Shown here piece by piece: positions 12,600 to 23,576 of a stretch of DNA of 64,000 nucleotides. Position numbers and translations under genes: made by a program. Under the pieces are notes generated by a model. It was not told the DNA's origin and searched no databases. It saw nothing but the letters and a program-made list of their open reading frames with translations. How positions within the stretch are numbered: position 1 is the stretch's first letter; each line of letters begins with the position of its first letter. Source of the stretch: Nemophila menziesii (lineage: Eukaryota > Streptophyta > Magnoliopsida > Boraginales > Hydrophyllaceae). Location of the stretch: contig JARWIR010000024.1 in NCBI GenBank assembly GCA_029959085.1, positions 19,332,296-19,396,295 of the forward strand, read 5' to 3'.

Positions 12600-13600
12600 T
12601 ATGCGCTAGACTATCAGCATAAGCATCATAAGTTGGTTGTTATGGTGGTGCTGGCTTGTTGTAACCTTGACCCCTTGACAAAGACCATGAGATCGTTGCT
12701 GGAAACTGTCGTTTTGAGGTCATGGTTGGTAAGAATTACCTTGATTCATGACCCTATTCGGATTAGACCATTGCATACCCGGATAATTATGATTACCGAA
12801 ATTGTAATTTTCTTGATTTGACACGAAACAAACAGATTTTGGATTGCCTTCACACTCTTCACATACATGATCATTTATACCACACTGTGAACAAACTTGT
12901 GCTTCTTTCACATCTTTCATCTCGCTTTGTTTCCCTTGGAGACCTAACTCATTCATAAGTGACATCTACTTCATTCAATTATCCATCACAGAGACTTTAG
13001 CTTCAAACGTAGTCTCACTATCTAATCAAAGCGAGTCTTTGGTCTTTGTAATAGGAGCTTGCTTTTCTAGCCAACTCCTTTTTTTCTCAATAATTTTATC
13101 CATATCTTCTGCGGCTTTTGTAGGATCCATATACATAAAACCTCCTCTTACATGATTATCTACCCTCAATCTTTCTTCGGCATTGATACCTTGATAAAGC
13201 ATTGCTAATTAAAGTGATGGGGTGTAACCAAGAAGTGGACATCTTAATATTTTTTGTTGAAATCTTGTCCATGCCTCTCTTACACTGTCGTCATTCTCTT
13301 GGCGAATACTTGCAAGTGCCATTTGATCATTCATTCTCATACTCTTTGGATAACAGCGGTTAAAGAATGAAACTTGTGGGTTGGAATTTGTTGATTAATT
13401 CCCCCCCCCCCCTAAGTGGTTCATTTCTGTTCAAGAGTACTTTGCTTTTCAACCATAGTTGCATTCTTCTTTTCCTCTCTTTGTCATTTCCTATAAGCTC
13501 GTAGTATTGCCTTGGGGTACGAGACCATACACCAATAATTAAAGAACCTGGAAGAGACAAAAACAAAAAACAAGCATAAAACTGAAACAACAAAAAACTA
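12600..13600 (-). pseudogene. Gypsy element 1 gag
   Basis: Minus-strand pieces in order: MRMNDQMALASIRQENDDS, VREAWTRFQQKILRCP, YQGINAEERLRVDN, then MDPTKAAEDMDKIIEKK. These follow the plant gypsy gag pattern (...QL.GES..EAWERFK.LLR.CP...). A zinc-knuckle-like CSQCGINDHVCEEC lies near 12870; the second half is irregular. The tail (GNHNYPGMQWSNPNRV) is typical of the Asn/Pro-rich end of these gags. In-frame stops and a poly-C run at about 13397 break the frame. Confidence 0.65.
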
Positions 13601-13640
13601 CTACACTAAGACTAAACACAAATAAATTAACTAGAAAAAT

Positions 13641-13660
13641 CCCTGACAGCGGCGCCAAAA
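13641..13660 (-). other. Primer-binding site of gypsy element 1
   Basis: The minus strand carries the TTTGGCGCC core followed by a slightly changed GCTGTCAGGG, about 18 bases inside the 5' LTR end. It resembles the tRNA-complementary site of Athila/Tat-like elements. Confidence 0.65.
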
Positions 13661-13678
13661 TTTTGGTGGCGGCAAAAC

Positions 13679-14567
13679 TGTGATAAAGTAATGAAATAAA
13701 TAAAAGTAATAATAAAGACACACACCTTTAACCACTTCGAAAAAACTCACTGCAAGTGCACATATCGTTTGCAAGTTATAGTTGATAAATAAAGTTCGTT
13801 CCTAGGGATTTGGTCTGTTAGATCTAATTGCGTTTAAAGAGAAAGCGTAGAATAAATTAATTGTTTAAATAAAAAGACAAGAAAGGAAATAAAATTTATC
13901 TGGTTTTCGGAAATAAAATATAGCTTATGCCTGCTTGTATGCACCAATCTTCATAAATCACTATTCTAATTATAAGGGTGAAAAAAGCATAAATATATGT
14001 AGCCTGGATTCTATAATCTCTCTAACTCCCTCTAGGGTATCTTAGAAAGAAACCTCAACACTACCAAGGGAATTAGGTAAGGGGACCTTTCACAAAGATC
14101 GATGATGTAAAATAACTCCTAATGACTATCTAGTTAGGCAAGTTCGTCAGGATCAATACCACTCACTCTACGATTATGTCGTGTTGTCTATAATTGAATC
14201 CCCCGCCAGGGTGACAATCCAACTACTAAGAACATCTCTAACGTGATCAAGGCTAGGGCTGGAATTAAGTCAAATCACACAATACAAATGTATAATGAAA
14301 ATCTCATTCAATTAACTGTCACTTTTTCAAATAACACAAAATAGAAAAATAAGAATAAAATATTATACATAGTGCAAACCCAAGCTATGGGAAAATTATT
14401 TCATAATTAAAGAAATAAAACTAAAGAATAAAAAGATTAGAAACATAGTTAAGCTATATATCTAATACAGCTTACCCTAATGGTAGCCGTCAACTTGCTT
14501 CTCTGGTTGATCTCTAAGCGTAATGTTGATTAATGACTGAGCAAGGACCTATTCACAAAGGTAAGTG

Positions 14568-14618
<51 letters not shown>

Positions 14619-15101
14619 GTTCGAGGTCGAAATCCAGAGTGTTACCCAAGTTATAGAGTCCACATTCAACTATATCTCATTTTCCTTAATTGTAGGACAT
14701 GATAACCATTGGAGATTGAAATAATCATAACTACTTCATTACATTTATATTTATGTCAAAACGACTGTAATTCAAGTACCTTTTGTAATATCAACGTTCT
14801 CCTTCAAATTCCTTTTCAATTTTTTGCAGTATTCAAGTTACTATACGTCTTTACTACTAGACAACAACTTTTGGTAGTTTTTCCATTTTCCTCAATTAGC
14901 TTTCTTTCCTTTTCACTCTTGATTTCTCCTTGGATCTAAATTCCTCAACTCTTTAACATTTTTTTGGAATCTAATATAATCATTATACCTAGGAGTTTCA
15001 CATTTAACACATAAATTATACCAAAAATGCTCTAAAAATTATAAACCTCCAAATCAAGGTAAGAATTGAGAAACTAACAATTAATTTGGGAAAATCCCTC
15101 A
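13679..15101 (-). repeat. 5' LTR of gypsy element 1 (LTR copy B)
   Basis: About 1.42 kb. The minus strand starts TGAGGGATTTTCCC and ends in TTTATCACA just before the primer-binding site. It shares the 'atgactatctagttaggcaag' block (14121-14141) with the LTRs at 2.4, 18.5 and 32.9 kb. It contains an (AT)n microsatellite at 14571-14616 that the other copies lack. Confidence 0.65.
14571..14616. repeat. (AT)n microsatellite
   Basis: About 46 bases of uninterrupted AT dinucleotide inside gypsy LTR copy B. Any frame read through it (YIYIYI...) is an artefact. Confidence 0.95.
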
Positions 15102-15235
15102 AAAAATAATGTAATGCACCTAAAATGATGTCTCGTGAATATATTAATTCATCACAAATACGAAGACATCACCACTCTAAGAACTCTTACTCTTGCGCTT
15201 GTGTGGTGTGCTAGGGGAGTCAAGATCTTTCAATG

Positions 15236-15421
15236 CTATTGTGTCTCCAACCCAAATTTCACCATTTTTTCACTTTTTTTAGGCTCCCTTGGAGTCCTTC
15301 TAGCGCTTTTCTTGGTTTTCTTCAAGTACTCAGTTAATGGATCACCTTTGGGATTAGGAGGAGCTTTGTATTTTAGTTTCTTTCTCAGTGTTTCCTCCTT
15401 TAACCTTAAGGTGTAAACCAT
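15236..15421 (-). pseudogene. Lys/Pro-rich tail after the gypsy protease
   Basis: A 61-codon minus-strand frame containing KEETLRKKLKYKAPPNPKGD then LTEYLKKTKKSARRTP. It lies about 120 bases downstream of the protease of gypsy element 2 and has no recognisable RT motif. It is probably a residual polyprotein segment. Confidence 0.4.
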
Positions 15422-15539
15422 GGATTGGATTCTTCACTTGATGATTGAGTGTGTCCAAGCGGAAACAATCTTCTGGTAGGTTAGGAAACTTCATACCCTT
15501 GAACACACTAAACTTCTCTTCCTCGTCTTGCACTTACAT

Positions 15540-16146
15540 GAGTACGCCCCGTGGCTAAGAATGGCCGCCCCAAAATGATTGGCACATTCTTATCCGCGTC
15601 GTAGTCAAGAATAAGAAATTCAAAAGGAATTATAAGTTTACCTTCCTTGGAGAGCACATCTTATAATCTACCTTCATGATGGGTGAGTGTTCTATCCGTC
15701 GTTTGCAACGTTGTCGTCATAGGACTCAAATGCCCAATCCTCAACTTCTCAAACAATGACTTAAGCATGAGACTGATACTCACATCTAAATTGCACAAAG
15801 CTCTCCCGGTCCACTCTTGACTAATGGATATAATGCTAAAGCTACCGGGATTTTTTAATTTCAAAGGCAACATACTTTGACATATTGCACCACACTTCTC
15901 CGGTAAACTAATCATCTCTCCCTCAAAATATTTGTGTTTGTTGGACAGAACATCCTTCATATATTTTAAATACTTTGGCATACCTAGGATGATATCCAAA
16001 TACGATGGATTAATGTGCAGCCTCATCATCATAACTATGAAATTCTTGTACTCTTTGTCATTGTCCTTATCATAGACACGTGAAGGGAACGGTGGATGAG
16101 GTCGACTCTCACTGAAAAATTCTTTCTTCTTCTTCTGAGCTATCAA
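15540..16146 (-). pseudogene. Gypsy element 2 protease region
   Basis: The minus strand reads MMMRLHINPSYLDIILGMP, KYLKYMKDVLSNKHKYFEGE, SLPEKCGAICQSMLPLKLKN, PGSFSIISISQEWTGRALCN and LDVSISLMLKSLFEKLRIG. This follows the plant gypsy protease pattern (...MPKYAKFMKDILS..., KLKDPGSF, ALCDLGASINLMP). The expected catalytic D-x-G-A-S reads N-L-D-V-S, so the active site is probably lost. After a stop the frame resumes with [16 protein letters not shown] then [15 protein letters not shown], the standard downstream protease motif. Confidence 0.75.
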
Positions 16147-16299
16147 TATATCTCAACATTATCTTTCACGATCACCGGCTCAATCACTTCTTCTTCAACC
16201 TCTTCTATAACTTCTTCTACTTCTTTAGGCTTAGAGTCCAACTCTTTCTCTTTCATTTTTGGAAAAAATTGAGACAATTGCTTCCCACTTCTCAATGCA

Positions 16300-17960
16300 A
16301 TAGCATTACACTCCTCGTTCTTTTACGGATTCTCAGTGTTGCTTGGTAATTGACCATGTGGTCTCATATTCAAATGGTTACCTATCCGAGTTACCTAGTT
16401 TTCAAGCACTTTCAATGTCGCGGAGTGTTCATTCATTCTCTCATTGTTGGAATTCCACATTTCTTGGTTGGACTTCAAATTCTCTTGAGTCGACGACATG
16501 AATGAGCTTAAATTTTTCACAATAGCAGTTGAAGTACCTTCTTATGGATATTCAGGAAGTTCCTTTTGAGCAAGACTCTCAAAGTAAGCATCTTAAACGG
16601 GCCTTTGGCCTCCTTGGAATTGATTCCGAGGTCTTGATAGAAAATTTTGTCGTTTGGGGGCATTGTTGATAGTTTCCTTGATTTGCCGCCACATTCGGAT
16701 TTATTTATTTGAATCCAGGATGGTTGTGATTGGGTTGCATTTATGCATCACAGTTACCTCGATTAGATTTAAACGCAACAGATTTAGAATTACCTTGGCA
16801 TTCCTCCAAAACATGATAACTTTCACCACAACTAAAACACCCAAAGGTTTCTTAAACAAGTCTATTTTGGAATCTTTCCTTCACGACAACGCCAATTTCT
16901 TCATTTGATTCTCCAATATGGACAACTTTGCCTCAATCGCGGTCTCACTATTGCTATGTAGAATACATCTATGTTCTCAAAGAACGGGCCAACATATTTC
17001 AGTATCAATAATATTTTGCATTGCTTGTGCGGCCTGAGTAGGATCCGTCAACACAAAACCACCACCGCCGAGTTTATTAACTCTTAACCTTGAGCTTCCA
17101 TCAAGCTCTTTATTACACATCGAGAGTTGTATTAGAGAAGTGTACTTATGAAGAGGGCACTTCGTCAACTGTTACTGAAATCTAGTCCATGTCTCCCCTA
17201 AAGTCTCGTCATCGGCTTTAACGGATTTTGCAAGCTCAACTTGGTCTTTCATACTCATACTATATGGATAGAATCTATCAAAAACCTTGCTTGAAGTGAA
17301 TACCAATTAAGGATCATCTCAGATGGTTGTTTATCTAGCCACTCACTCGCACCTCTAATCAAGAATAACTGGAACAAATGTACTTTTGTTCCCTAGTAAC
17401 GCATTGACTTATATAGTCGTGACCTATTTGCATAAAATTATAAATAGCTCATACCAGATCTTGGTGGGTGACTCCATTGTAATTCCCATAGTTATATAAT
17501 TGATTCAACAAACCTATATTGGGCTTAAAACATGCTGCTTGTATAGCTTGAGGGAGAATCCCCAAAGGTTGAACGCGAAAGGGAACTCCCAGCTAAGAAG
17601 TGCCTTGCATTAGATAATTAGCTCCATTAGGTGGATTGCCTCCATACAAGTTCGCTCCTTGTAGAATATTTTTTTGAACCCTCTCAAGTGGATTAGCACC
17701 TAGAGGTTGGTTCACCTGGTTACCATTAGCATCAAAATTAGGCGGTTGGTTAACGTGAGCCAACAACTCTTGTGCTTTTCTTTCTTTTTCTCTTTTTATT
17801 TGATCACAAAATAGCTTCTCATGATTCGAGTGCATACACCAAAACTTGTAAATCTGAGAAGAGACAAAAACACAAAAACACCGTAAAACAGAAGAAAAAA
17901 AACTAGACACTTCTACACTAAAACAAAAACACCAAAATCTACAGAACAATCCCCGGAAGC
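16300..17960 (-). pseudogene. Gypsy element 2 gag
   Basis: Minus-strand pieces include the N-terminal region (frame 17949-17593, with 'ANPLERVQKNILQGANLYGG'), the later segment MTKCPLHKYTSLIQLSMCNK with FVLTDPTQAAQAMQNIID (17168-16977), and a zinc knuckle CFSCGESYHVLEEC (about 16840-16800). These align in order with the gag of element 1. Multiple stops separate the pieces. Confidence 0.65.
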
Positions 17961-17970
17961 AACGCCATTT
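17950..17970 (-). other. Degenerate primer-binding site of gypsy element 2
   Basis: The minus strand reads AAATGGCGTTGCTTCCGGGG, a mutated form of TGGCGCCGTTGCCGGGGA, about 25 bases from the LTR end. It supports the same priming class as element 1. Confidence 0.6.
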
Positions 17971-17994
17971 TTACTTACATGCAGCCCCCTGATG

Positions 17995-19507
17995 TGTGAT
18001 AAAATAAAGTAATAATATAAAGGGGGTGACGGTTCCGCAGTGTAGGGATCAGAGACAAGAAAATATGATAGGCCGGGTTATCGTTTTCCTTACGGATTAA
18101 TTGCGATTAATAATATTCAAACTAGAGCAAAAAATGTAAAGCTCGTATTCAGAATAACAAAATACTAAAAATGTAAATGGGAAAATGTTTGTTTGGTTTT
18201 CAATAATAATTAACAACTAATGATAAAGTAAATGCAAATAAGATTAAACTAGGAATGATATTAAACTAGAAGTAAAGATAGTCAATAAGAAATAAAGTAA
18301 AAACTAAACTAGAGGAGATGGTAGCTTGAGGTATTTTTAATAATAATTTGTGTCGTTAATTAATCATGTTATTGATAAGGGCGAAAAGTTATGTTCACAT
18401 AAGTCATGATTCAAATACACTCTAAGTCCCCGCTAGGGTGATCTTATATCCCAATCTTACACGCCTTCTTGCTATCTGATGAATTAAATTTCCTAACCCT
18501 ATTGACTACCTAGCATGCAAGAACCAACCGGTTCAAGGCACTAGGCACTTTTGAAATAGTTCTGTAATTAGGCCCCCCGTCAAGATGTTAGCTCAATTAT
18601 GACATCTCCTGCTACTTGGCCAGAGAAGATGAGTATTTATAACAAATACATAAAGAATGTAATAATAAAATAAAACCCTACTCAATTAAATATCATATTG
18701 ACATCCCAAATACAATAACTTAATCGAAAAGCTAAACACAACGTCTTACAAAAGCATCGTTAAGCATTTAAAGTTTAGCTCATACCAATGGAAAAATTAC
18801 TTAAAGATAAACTAATTAAAAATAATTACATAATGATGTTTAAAATTTAAATTAAATAGAAGTTACTTTGAATGATGAAAGGAAAAAAGTGAATGGTTGA
18901 GGTAGAATGGTGGGGTTCATAAACAAACCCTTGTCTTCTTCTCTTCCAACTCTTTTGTCTTCTCCTGTATGAATAAAATGTAATGTGATGGTGGATAATG
19001 ACTAAAATGGATGAACTATGTCTTATATATGATGCTAACACGTTTGGTCCCCCTTTAAAGTTGATAAACTAGGGTTGGAAGGAGCACAACCCGTTTTACT
19101 AACCAGATTTCTAGTTCGGAACATGGTAGATGCAACTGGCATAACTTATTCATCTTAGATCCAAATCGACTTATGTCACTGCGAAACGACCCTGACTTCA
19201 AGCTCTCTCAAAATCAAAATAAATAAGGTCAAAATATCTCACCAAAAAGTTGTAGTGACTGAAACACTTAGACGCAAAGATTTCTCCAGCTAACACTCCA
19301 ACTTCATAAAGTGGCTTTAAGCTCAATTTCTACTTTGACTTGGATTTTATCTTGACTTATTCTCCTCACCTTGGACCTTTATATCAAGCATGTACCTACA
19401 AGCTACACATTTAACACACAATTAAAGTACAAAAGATCTATGAATAGCAATATGTCCAAAACTAAAAGTAAAAGTGCAATATAGAAAATAATAGGGAAAA
19501 TCCACCA
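17995..19507 (-). repeat. 5' LTR of gypsy element 2 (LTR copy C)
   Basis: About 1.5 kb. The minus strand starts TGGTGGATTTTCCC and ends in TTTATCACA. The central block at about 18420-18600 ('ccccgctagggtgat', 'gactacctagcatgcaag') is a diverged version of the block in the other LTR copies. Confidence 0.6.
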
Positions 19508-19599
19508 CTTAGGAATTTATTATTAAAGTCGTGTTGAAGGAAATTCCGACATATGCAATATCATTTTTCTTGTTTCCGGTCACGTTCTGTAGGAAACTG

Positions 19600-20600
19600 A
19601 CATCTATTATAAAACTAACTTCTGGTGGAAATCTTTGGGAAACGTAAGATTCATTGGCTTGCATGGGAAAAAATGACATTAGCGAAGGTTATTGGAGGTA
19701 TAGGTTTAAAGGACCTGAAAAAAATGAACACGACATTATTAGCAGCTCAGGCGTGGCAACTACTATCCAATCCGGATCCTTTGACCATCATAGTTCTCAA
19801 AGGAGTCTATCATCCGAAAACGGATTTCTTGGAGGTAAAAATACGACAAAGCAGATCTTGGTCATGAGCAAGCCTTCTATAAGGAAAAGATCTCTTGGTA
19901 TATGAAGGAATCATTCAAATTGGTAACGGAAAAAACTAATATATGAAATCATAGATGGCTACAATCTGGGATAATCAAAGACAAACTGACAATCTCTAGT
20001 ATTCAAACGGTGGATCGATGCATGAAAGGGATGGCACATGGGACTTGGAGAAAATAAGCACCGTTCTACTAGAACCGGTACGAAGTAAAGTAGAGCACAT
20101 GCCTATTCTGAGGAGACGAGGTCAAGATACATTTACTTAGCCTCATACGTGGTCTGAGGAGTATACTCCAAAATCTGGCTACTGTGTACTAACGACTAAT
20201 GGCATAGCTGAAGCTACACAATCTTCCATACAGGGTGAACAAAATATCATTTGGTATGGGAGACGGTGTGAAAATATAATGTTCTAAATAAAGTGAGAAT
20301 TTTCATTTGGAAAGCTTGCAGGAACATTGTACCTACATGAAAGAATAAAAAATCTAGACACAGTGCGACTGATAAATGGTGTTATTGGTGCGACGAAAAA
20401 ATTAAAATGGTTAAACATCTATTACTATCCTATGCAATTTGCAAAAAAACATTGGCATGACGGACTCTACAAATTAAGATTAATGAGAACCATTGGGGGA
20501 ATGGATCTTAAAAATATCAAACTCCTTAAGGAATTCTGGCTAGGGGAGAAAAGAAGGCACGACATATGTCCTACTCATGCTATGGAATAATTAGAAACAG
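19600..20600 (+). pseudogene. LINE (non-LTR) RT C-terminus and zf-RVT remnant
   Basis: The frame at 19625-19867 reads KRKIHWLAWEKMTLAKVIGG, IGLKDLKKMNTTLLAAQAWQ and LLSNPDPL. This is the typical segment after the RT domain of plant L1-like LINEs (K.HW..W..M..PK..GG.G..DL..FN.ALLAKQ.WRL). Later frames give 'YTPKSGYCVLTTN' (about 20165) and 'KVRIFIWKACRNIVPT' (about 20290), typical of the zf-RVT region. The pieces are in different frames, so the element is dead. Confidence 0.75.
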
Positions 20601-20603
20601 AAA

Positions 20604-21125
20604 TTGAAGGCGGTACATGAAACATTATTGGAACCTGAAAACATTATTAGGGCAACACACTCAGGGATACCAGATATTTTCGGACGTGACTGGGGCAACA
20701 GACCCATAACTATAGAGACTCAACAACACCACGTGAATGATCCCGTTTGGACAGAGACAAAATTGAATGAGGTACACATAATTGTTACTTGCAATGCTTT
20801 ACGCATCAGCCAAGCGGAACCTACTGGCATTGGGATTGTTCGTAATGACTTGAGATCGGAAAGACATGGGATCAATTCTATGACGGTAATCGTAGAATCG
20901 GTAGCTGAAGGTGAGGCAAGGGCAGTACTAGAAGCAACTAGGTTGTCTGCTGATAATCAAGGAAGCAAAACGGTTATTTGTTCCGATAACCTTGCTTTTA
21001 TTCAAGGAATTAGATCGTCGTCAGTTGCATGGTGGCGAGTCCGGCCGTATGCGCATCGTGTGGACGAACTGTCTGAACAACATGGCAACATGCGGTTCAA
21101 GTATATTCCAAGGCGTCTCAACTAG
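20604..21125 (+). pseudogene. LINE RNase H domain remnant
   Basis: A 173-codon frame whose last part follows the plant LINE RNase H (RVT_3) pattern: TGIGIVRNDLRSE, then AEGEARAVLEATRLSADNQG, then SKTVICSDNLAFIQGI, ending in FKYIPRRLN. The acidic residues of the E-A-AL and E/D-SDN positions are present. It lies downstream of the RT remnant in the right order. The first 60 residues look random. Confidence 0.7.
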
Positions 21126-21126
21126 T

Positions 21127-21720
21127 GATAGAAATGGTTACGGTTGAAAACCAAAACCGATGATAACCGAACTGATTAAAAACAGAATTATATAAACGTG
21201 GTTAAAACCATCAGTTTATTTTTTAAAAAGTGTAACCGATGGTTAAAACCGGTAGGTTGTGATTTCAGATAAAAATAAAATCGAATAACCGAAAACCGTT
21301 TATTATCATATATAATTTCATAATTTACAATAATCTAGGTTAAATTAGATAAATTGAAATTCTAAAACCAAAATCCAAATATTAAATTTAACCAACTAAA
21401 TATTAAATATGCAATTTAATAAAAGACCAACACAATATTTTATATACTTTGAAATTTTTTCTTATGTTTGTAGTTTTATTTTATGAAAATTAATATATTT
21501 ATTAAATTATCATTTGGTTATGTTTAAAATCCGCATGACCATTTAAGAAAACCAAAATTGAATGATGTGGTTATTGTTTTAAAAAGTGTAACCGATGATT
21601 AAATTTGGTAGGTTATAATTTTAATAAAATAAATTGTTACAGTTTTTGATATTTTTACAAAAAACTGAATCGTTGTCATGTTTAGTTTTAAAGGTTTGAC
21701 CGATAAAACTGAGTTCTAGG
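21127..21720. repeat. AACCG-rich dispersed repeat
   Basis: Two direct blocks begin 'aaaaagtgtaaccgatg' (about 21226 and 21582), each followed by 'tta.aa....ggtaggtt.t'. The surrounding sequence is full of 'aaccgaaaaccg'-like motifs. AACCG/CGGTT-rich ends are common in plant hAT-like repeats, but no clear termini or target duplication were found. Confidence 0.4.
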
Positions 21721-21721
21721 C

Positions 21722-22520
21722 GGAGAGCCCTTGGGCTCTTTATTTTTAACGCCCTCCCCCAACCCATACTTTATAAATAAAGCCATCTAGTTAGAAGGTC
21801 AACTAGTAGTTGGATGGAAGGTGTATAAAGACACCAATGCCCCCAACCAGTGAAAAAACCAAAAAACCAAAAAACCAATCCCCCACCCCCTTAAGAACGC
21901 AATTTCCCAATCCCATTCATTATTCACTGCACTCTTCTCTCTCCTCTCTGTTCCCTCTCTCCTCTCTGTAAAATACCCAAATCACCGCCCCCCACTACCG
22001 CCCCCCACCACCCCTGTCACCTCCACCCCCACCCCCACCCCCTATCACTGTCAGCCACTCTATCCTCCCCTCTCTGCAGCAGAAACCCACCCCCACCCCC
22101 ACCTGCGTCACCATCCTCACTGTCACCGGCATCCTCCATCTCTCACCCCTCACCACCATCAACAACACCACCAGCAACAGCCTCTCTGCTCCACCACCAT
22201 GGAAGTTCGCAGCATCAGCAGCACCAAGCATCAGCAGCAACAAGCATGCAGATCTGAACGGCGAACCTGCAGCACCATCATCTCCGCCCATCTCGGTCAC
22301 GAATCTCACCACCATCACCACCTGCGTGAAGAAACGAACCCACCTGCGTAGGCATACTCCAGATCCGCGATCCCACCGTCTTCGCCGCCCTGCTGCGCCA
22401 CCGTCTTCGCCGCCCTGCTGCGCCACCGTCTTCGCCGCCCTGCTGCGCCAGTTTCGCCTCGCTGCAGATCAGCTCCGTTCATCAGGAAGAAGACGACAGG
22501 CCCATCTAGATCTCGATCTT
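21722..22520 (+). other. GC-rich gene-like island 1 with 25-bp tandem repeat
   Basis: It starts at a perfect palindrome 'gagcccttgggctc' (about 21725). A TATA-like 'tttataaataaag' (about 21770) and a CT-rich leader (21930-21970) follow, then Pro/His-rich GC-rich sequence. A 25-bp unit, 'caccgtcttcgccgccctgc' plus 'tgcgc', is repeated three times at about 22376-22450. Open frames on both strands are low-complexity products of composition. The arrangement (TATA, CT-rich leader, GC-rich body) recurs at 36.5, 42.5/47.8 and 61.9 kb. No conserved domain was seen. Confidence 0.4.
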
Positions 22521-22544
22521 GTTTTTTTTTTTTTTATTCACTGC

Positions 22545-23050
22545 GTGATGGGTCCAGCCCATTAATGGGTGAATTTGCTGATGGGGCCAGCCCATTGTAG
22601 AGGTTGGTTGTAATGGGGCTGGCCCATGTAAGGGTTCTTTATTTTTTTTATGTGGGCAATGGGTACAGCCCATTTGATTTGAATAGTGAGTGATTTTGTT
22701 CTATAATGGTTAAAGCCCACCTGCTTTACAATTAAATTTTGTTTATATTTGATCCAGTAATCTAAATTGTTAGTGTTTATTTAGTTTTTTTATCTAGAGA
22801 TGGTCTGCACTTGTTTTTAACTATATGGGTATAGCCCACTTTGACAAACTAAAAAAATAGCTTAAAAAATCAATTAAGGCTTACAATACTAACTATATGG
22901 GTACAGCCCACTTTGTGTATTGTGTTTTTTGTTATGTCTATTAAGGGTACGGCCCCTTATTGTTTTGTTCATTATAGGTACGGCCCTCGATTGTTTTGTT
23001 CATTATGGGTACGGCCCCCCTTATTGTTGATGTTCGTTATGGGCCCAGTC
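22545..23050. repeat. Array of short GGG-nnn-CCC palindromes
   Basis: About ten imperfect copies of 'atgggtacagccca'-type palindromes lie in 500 bases. Copies include 'atgggtccagcccat' (about 22548), 'ggggccagcccat' (22580), 'atggggctggcccat' (22612), 'atgggtacagcccat' (22659), 'atgggtatagccca' (22826), 'atgggtacagccca' (22893), 'gggtacggcccc' (22944) and 'gggtacggcccccc' (23008), ending 'atgggcccag' (23038). Spacing is irregular (30-120 bases). Many contain TGGGCC/TGGGCT, the plant site II (TCP-type) core. Function is unknown. Confidence 0.55.
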
Positions 23051-23535
23051 CGTTCCGTGGGTCTGTTCTCGTGGGTCTGTCCTCGTGGGTCTGTACCCTC
23101 ACGTGTGTAACTAGTGAAGGGTAGGATAGTAAAATGTTTGTGGTCCAAATCTAACTTTGTGGCTTTATTAGAAGAATTATCTGGTTTGGATTTTATTTAT
23201 AAAGTATTAGAAAAGTTTGGCTTTTAAAGTATTTTCCTCAGAGCCCTTGGGATGAAGGGGTTGAACCAACTAGTGTCCCAATTTTTAAAATTGAAATCGG
23301 CTTATTTTAACTGTGATTTATTGTGTCCTGAATATATGTAAAAAAAGATTACACTTCCGTGAAAACGTTTAAAACAAAACAAAAGGAATGCACTTCCGTA
23401 GAAGAAAAACTAAAATTAATATACCGAATGACTTCTTAATTAGTTACTTACTTCCTTACCTAAAGTTTCTCTTAATTCGGTATCTTTCTGATAATATTTT
23501 AATTGCAACAAATAAAAAGAAAAAAGAACACTGCC

Positions 23536-23544
23536 TATATAAAT
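23536..23544 (+). promoter_or_regulatory. TATA box of the subtilase gene
   Basis: 'tatataaat' lies 33-41 bases upstream of the chosen start codon, followed by 'gaatccatcgag'. The position implies a very short 5' leader. No other promoter element is asserted. Confidence 0.5.
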
Positions 23545-23576
23545 GAATCCATCGAGTAACATTTTTTATTAACAAT

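Larger units (their letters stand above)
11520..15101 (-). mobile_element. Gypsy element 1 (5' LTR, PBS, gag, protease; 3' truncated)
   Basis: Read on the minus strand: a 5' LTR (15101-13679), a primer-binding site starting TTTTGGCGCCGCTGTCAGGG (13660-13641), gag (about 13600-12600), a Glu-rich linker and a protease fragment (about 11800-11640). It ends in the 'gggttgtctccca' block at 11534. I find no reverse transcriptase, integrase or 3' LTR. The primer site resembles the GGCGCCGTTGCCGGGGA type common in Athila/Tat-like plant gypsy elements. It abuts gypsy element 2 at about 15102. Confidence 0.7.
15130..19507 (-). mobile_element. Gypsy element 2 (5' LTR, PBS, gag, protease; 3' truncated)
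   Basis: Same family and orientation as element 1. On the minus strand: LTR (19507-17995), a degenerate primer site (17970-17950), gag (about 17950-16300), protease (16146-15540), then a short Lys/Pro-rich tail (15421-15236). No reverse transcriptase or integrase follows. It ends where the LTR of element 1 begins, so element 1 may have inserted into it, or both may be gag-protease-only derivatives. Confidence 0.7.

Noticed and set aside
14533..14724. Short gene spanning (TA)n
   Set aside because: The frame depends on the microsatellite within a gypsy LTR.
21995..22565. Glycine-rich or proline-rich protein genes on both strands
   Set aside because: The frames follow from GC-rich low-complexity sequence and a 25-bp tandem repeat; no signal peptide or domain and no support on one strand over the other.
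21722..23252. LTR element bounded by 'agagcccttggg' at 21727 and 23240
   Set aside because: Only 12 bases match; there is no longer terminal repeat, primer site or target duplication, and the first copy is itself palindromic.
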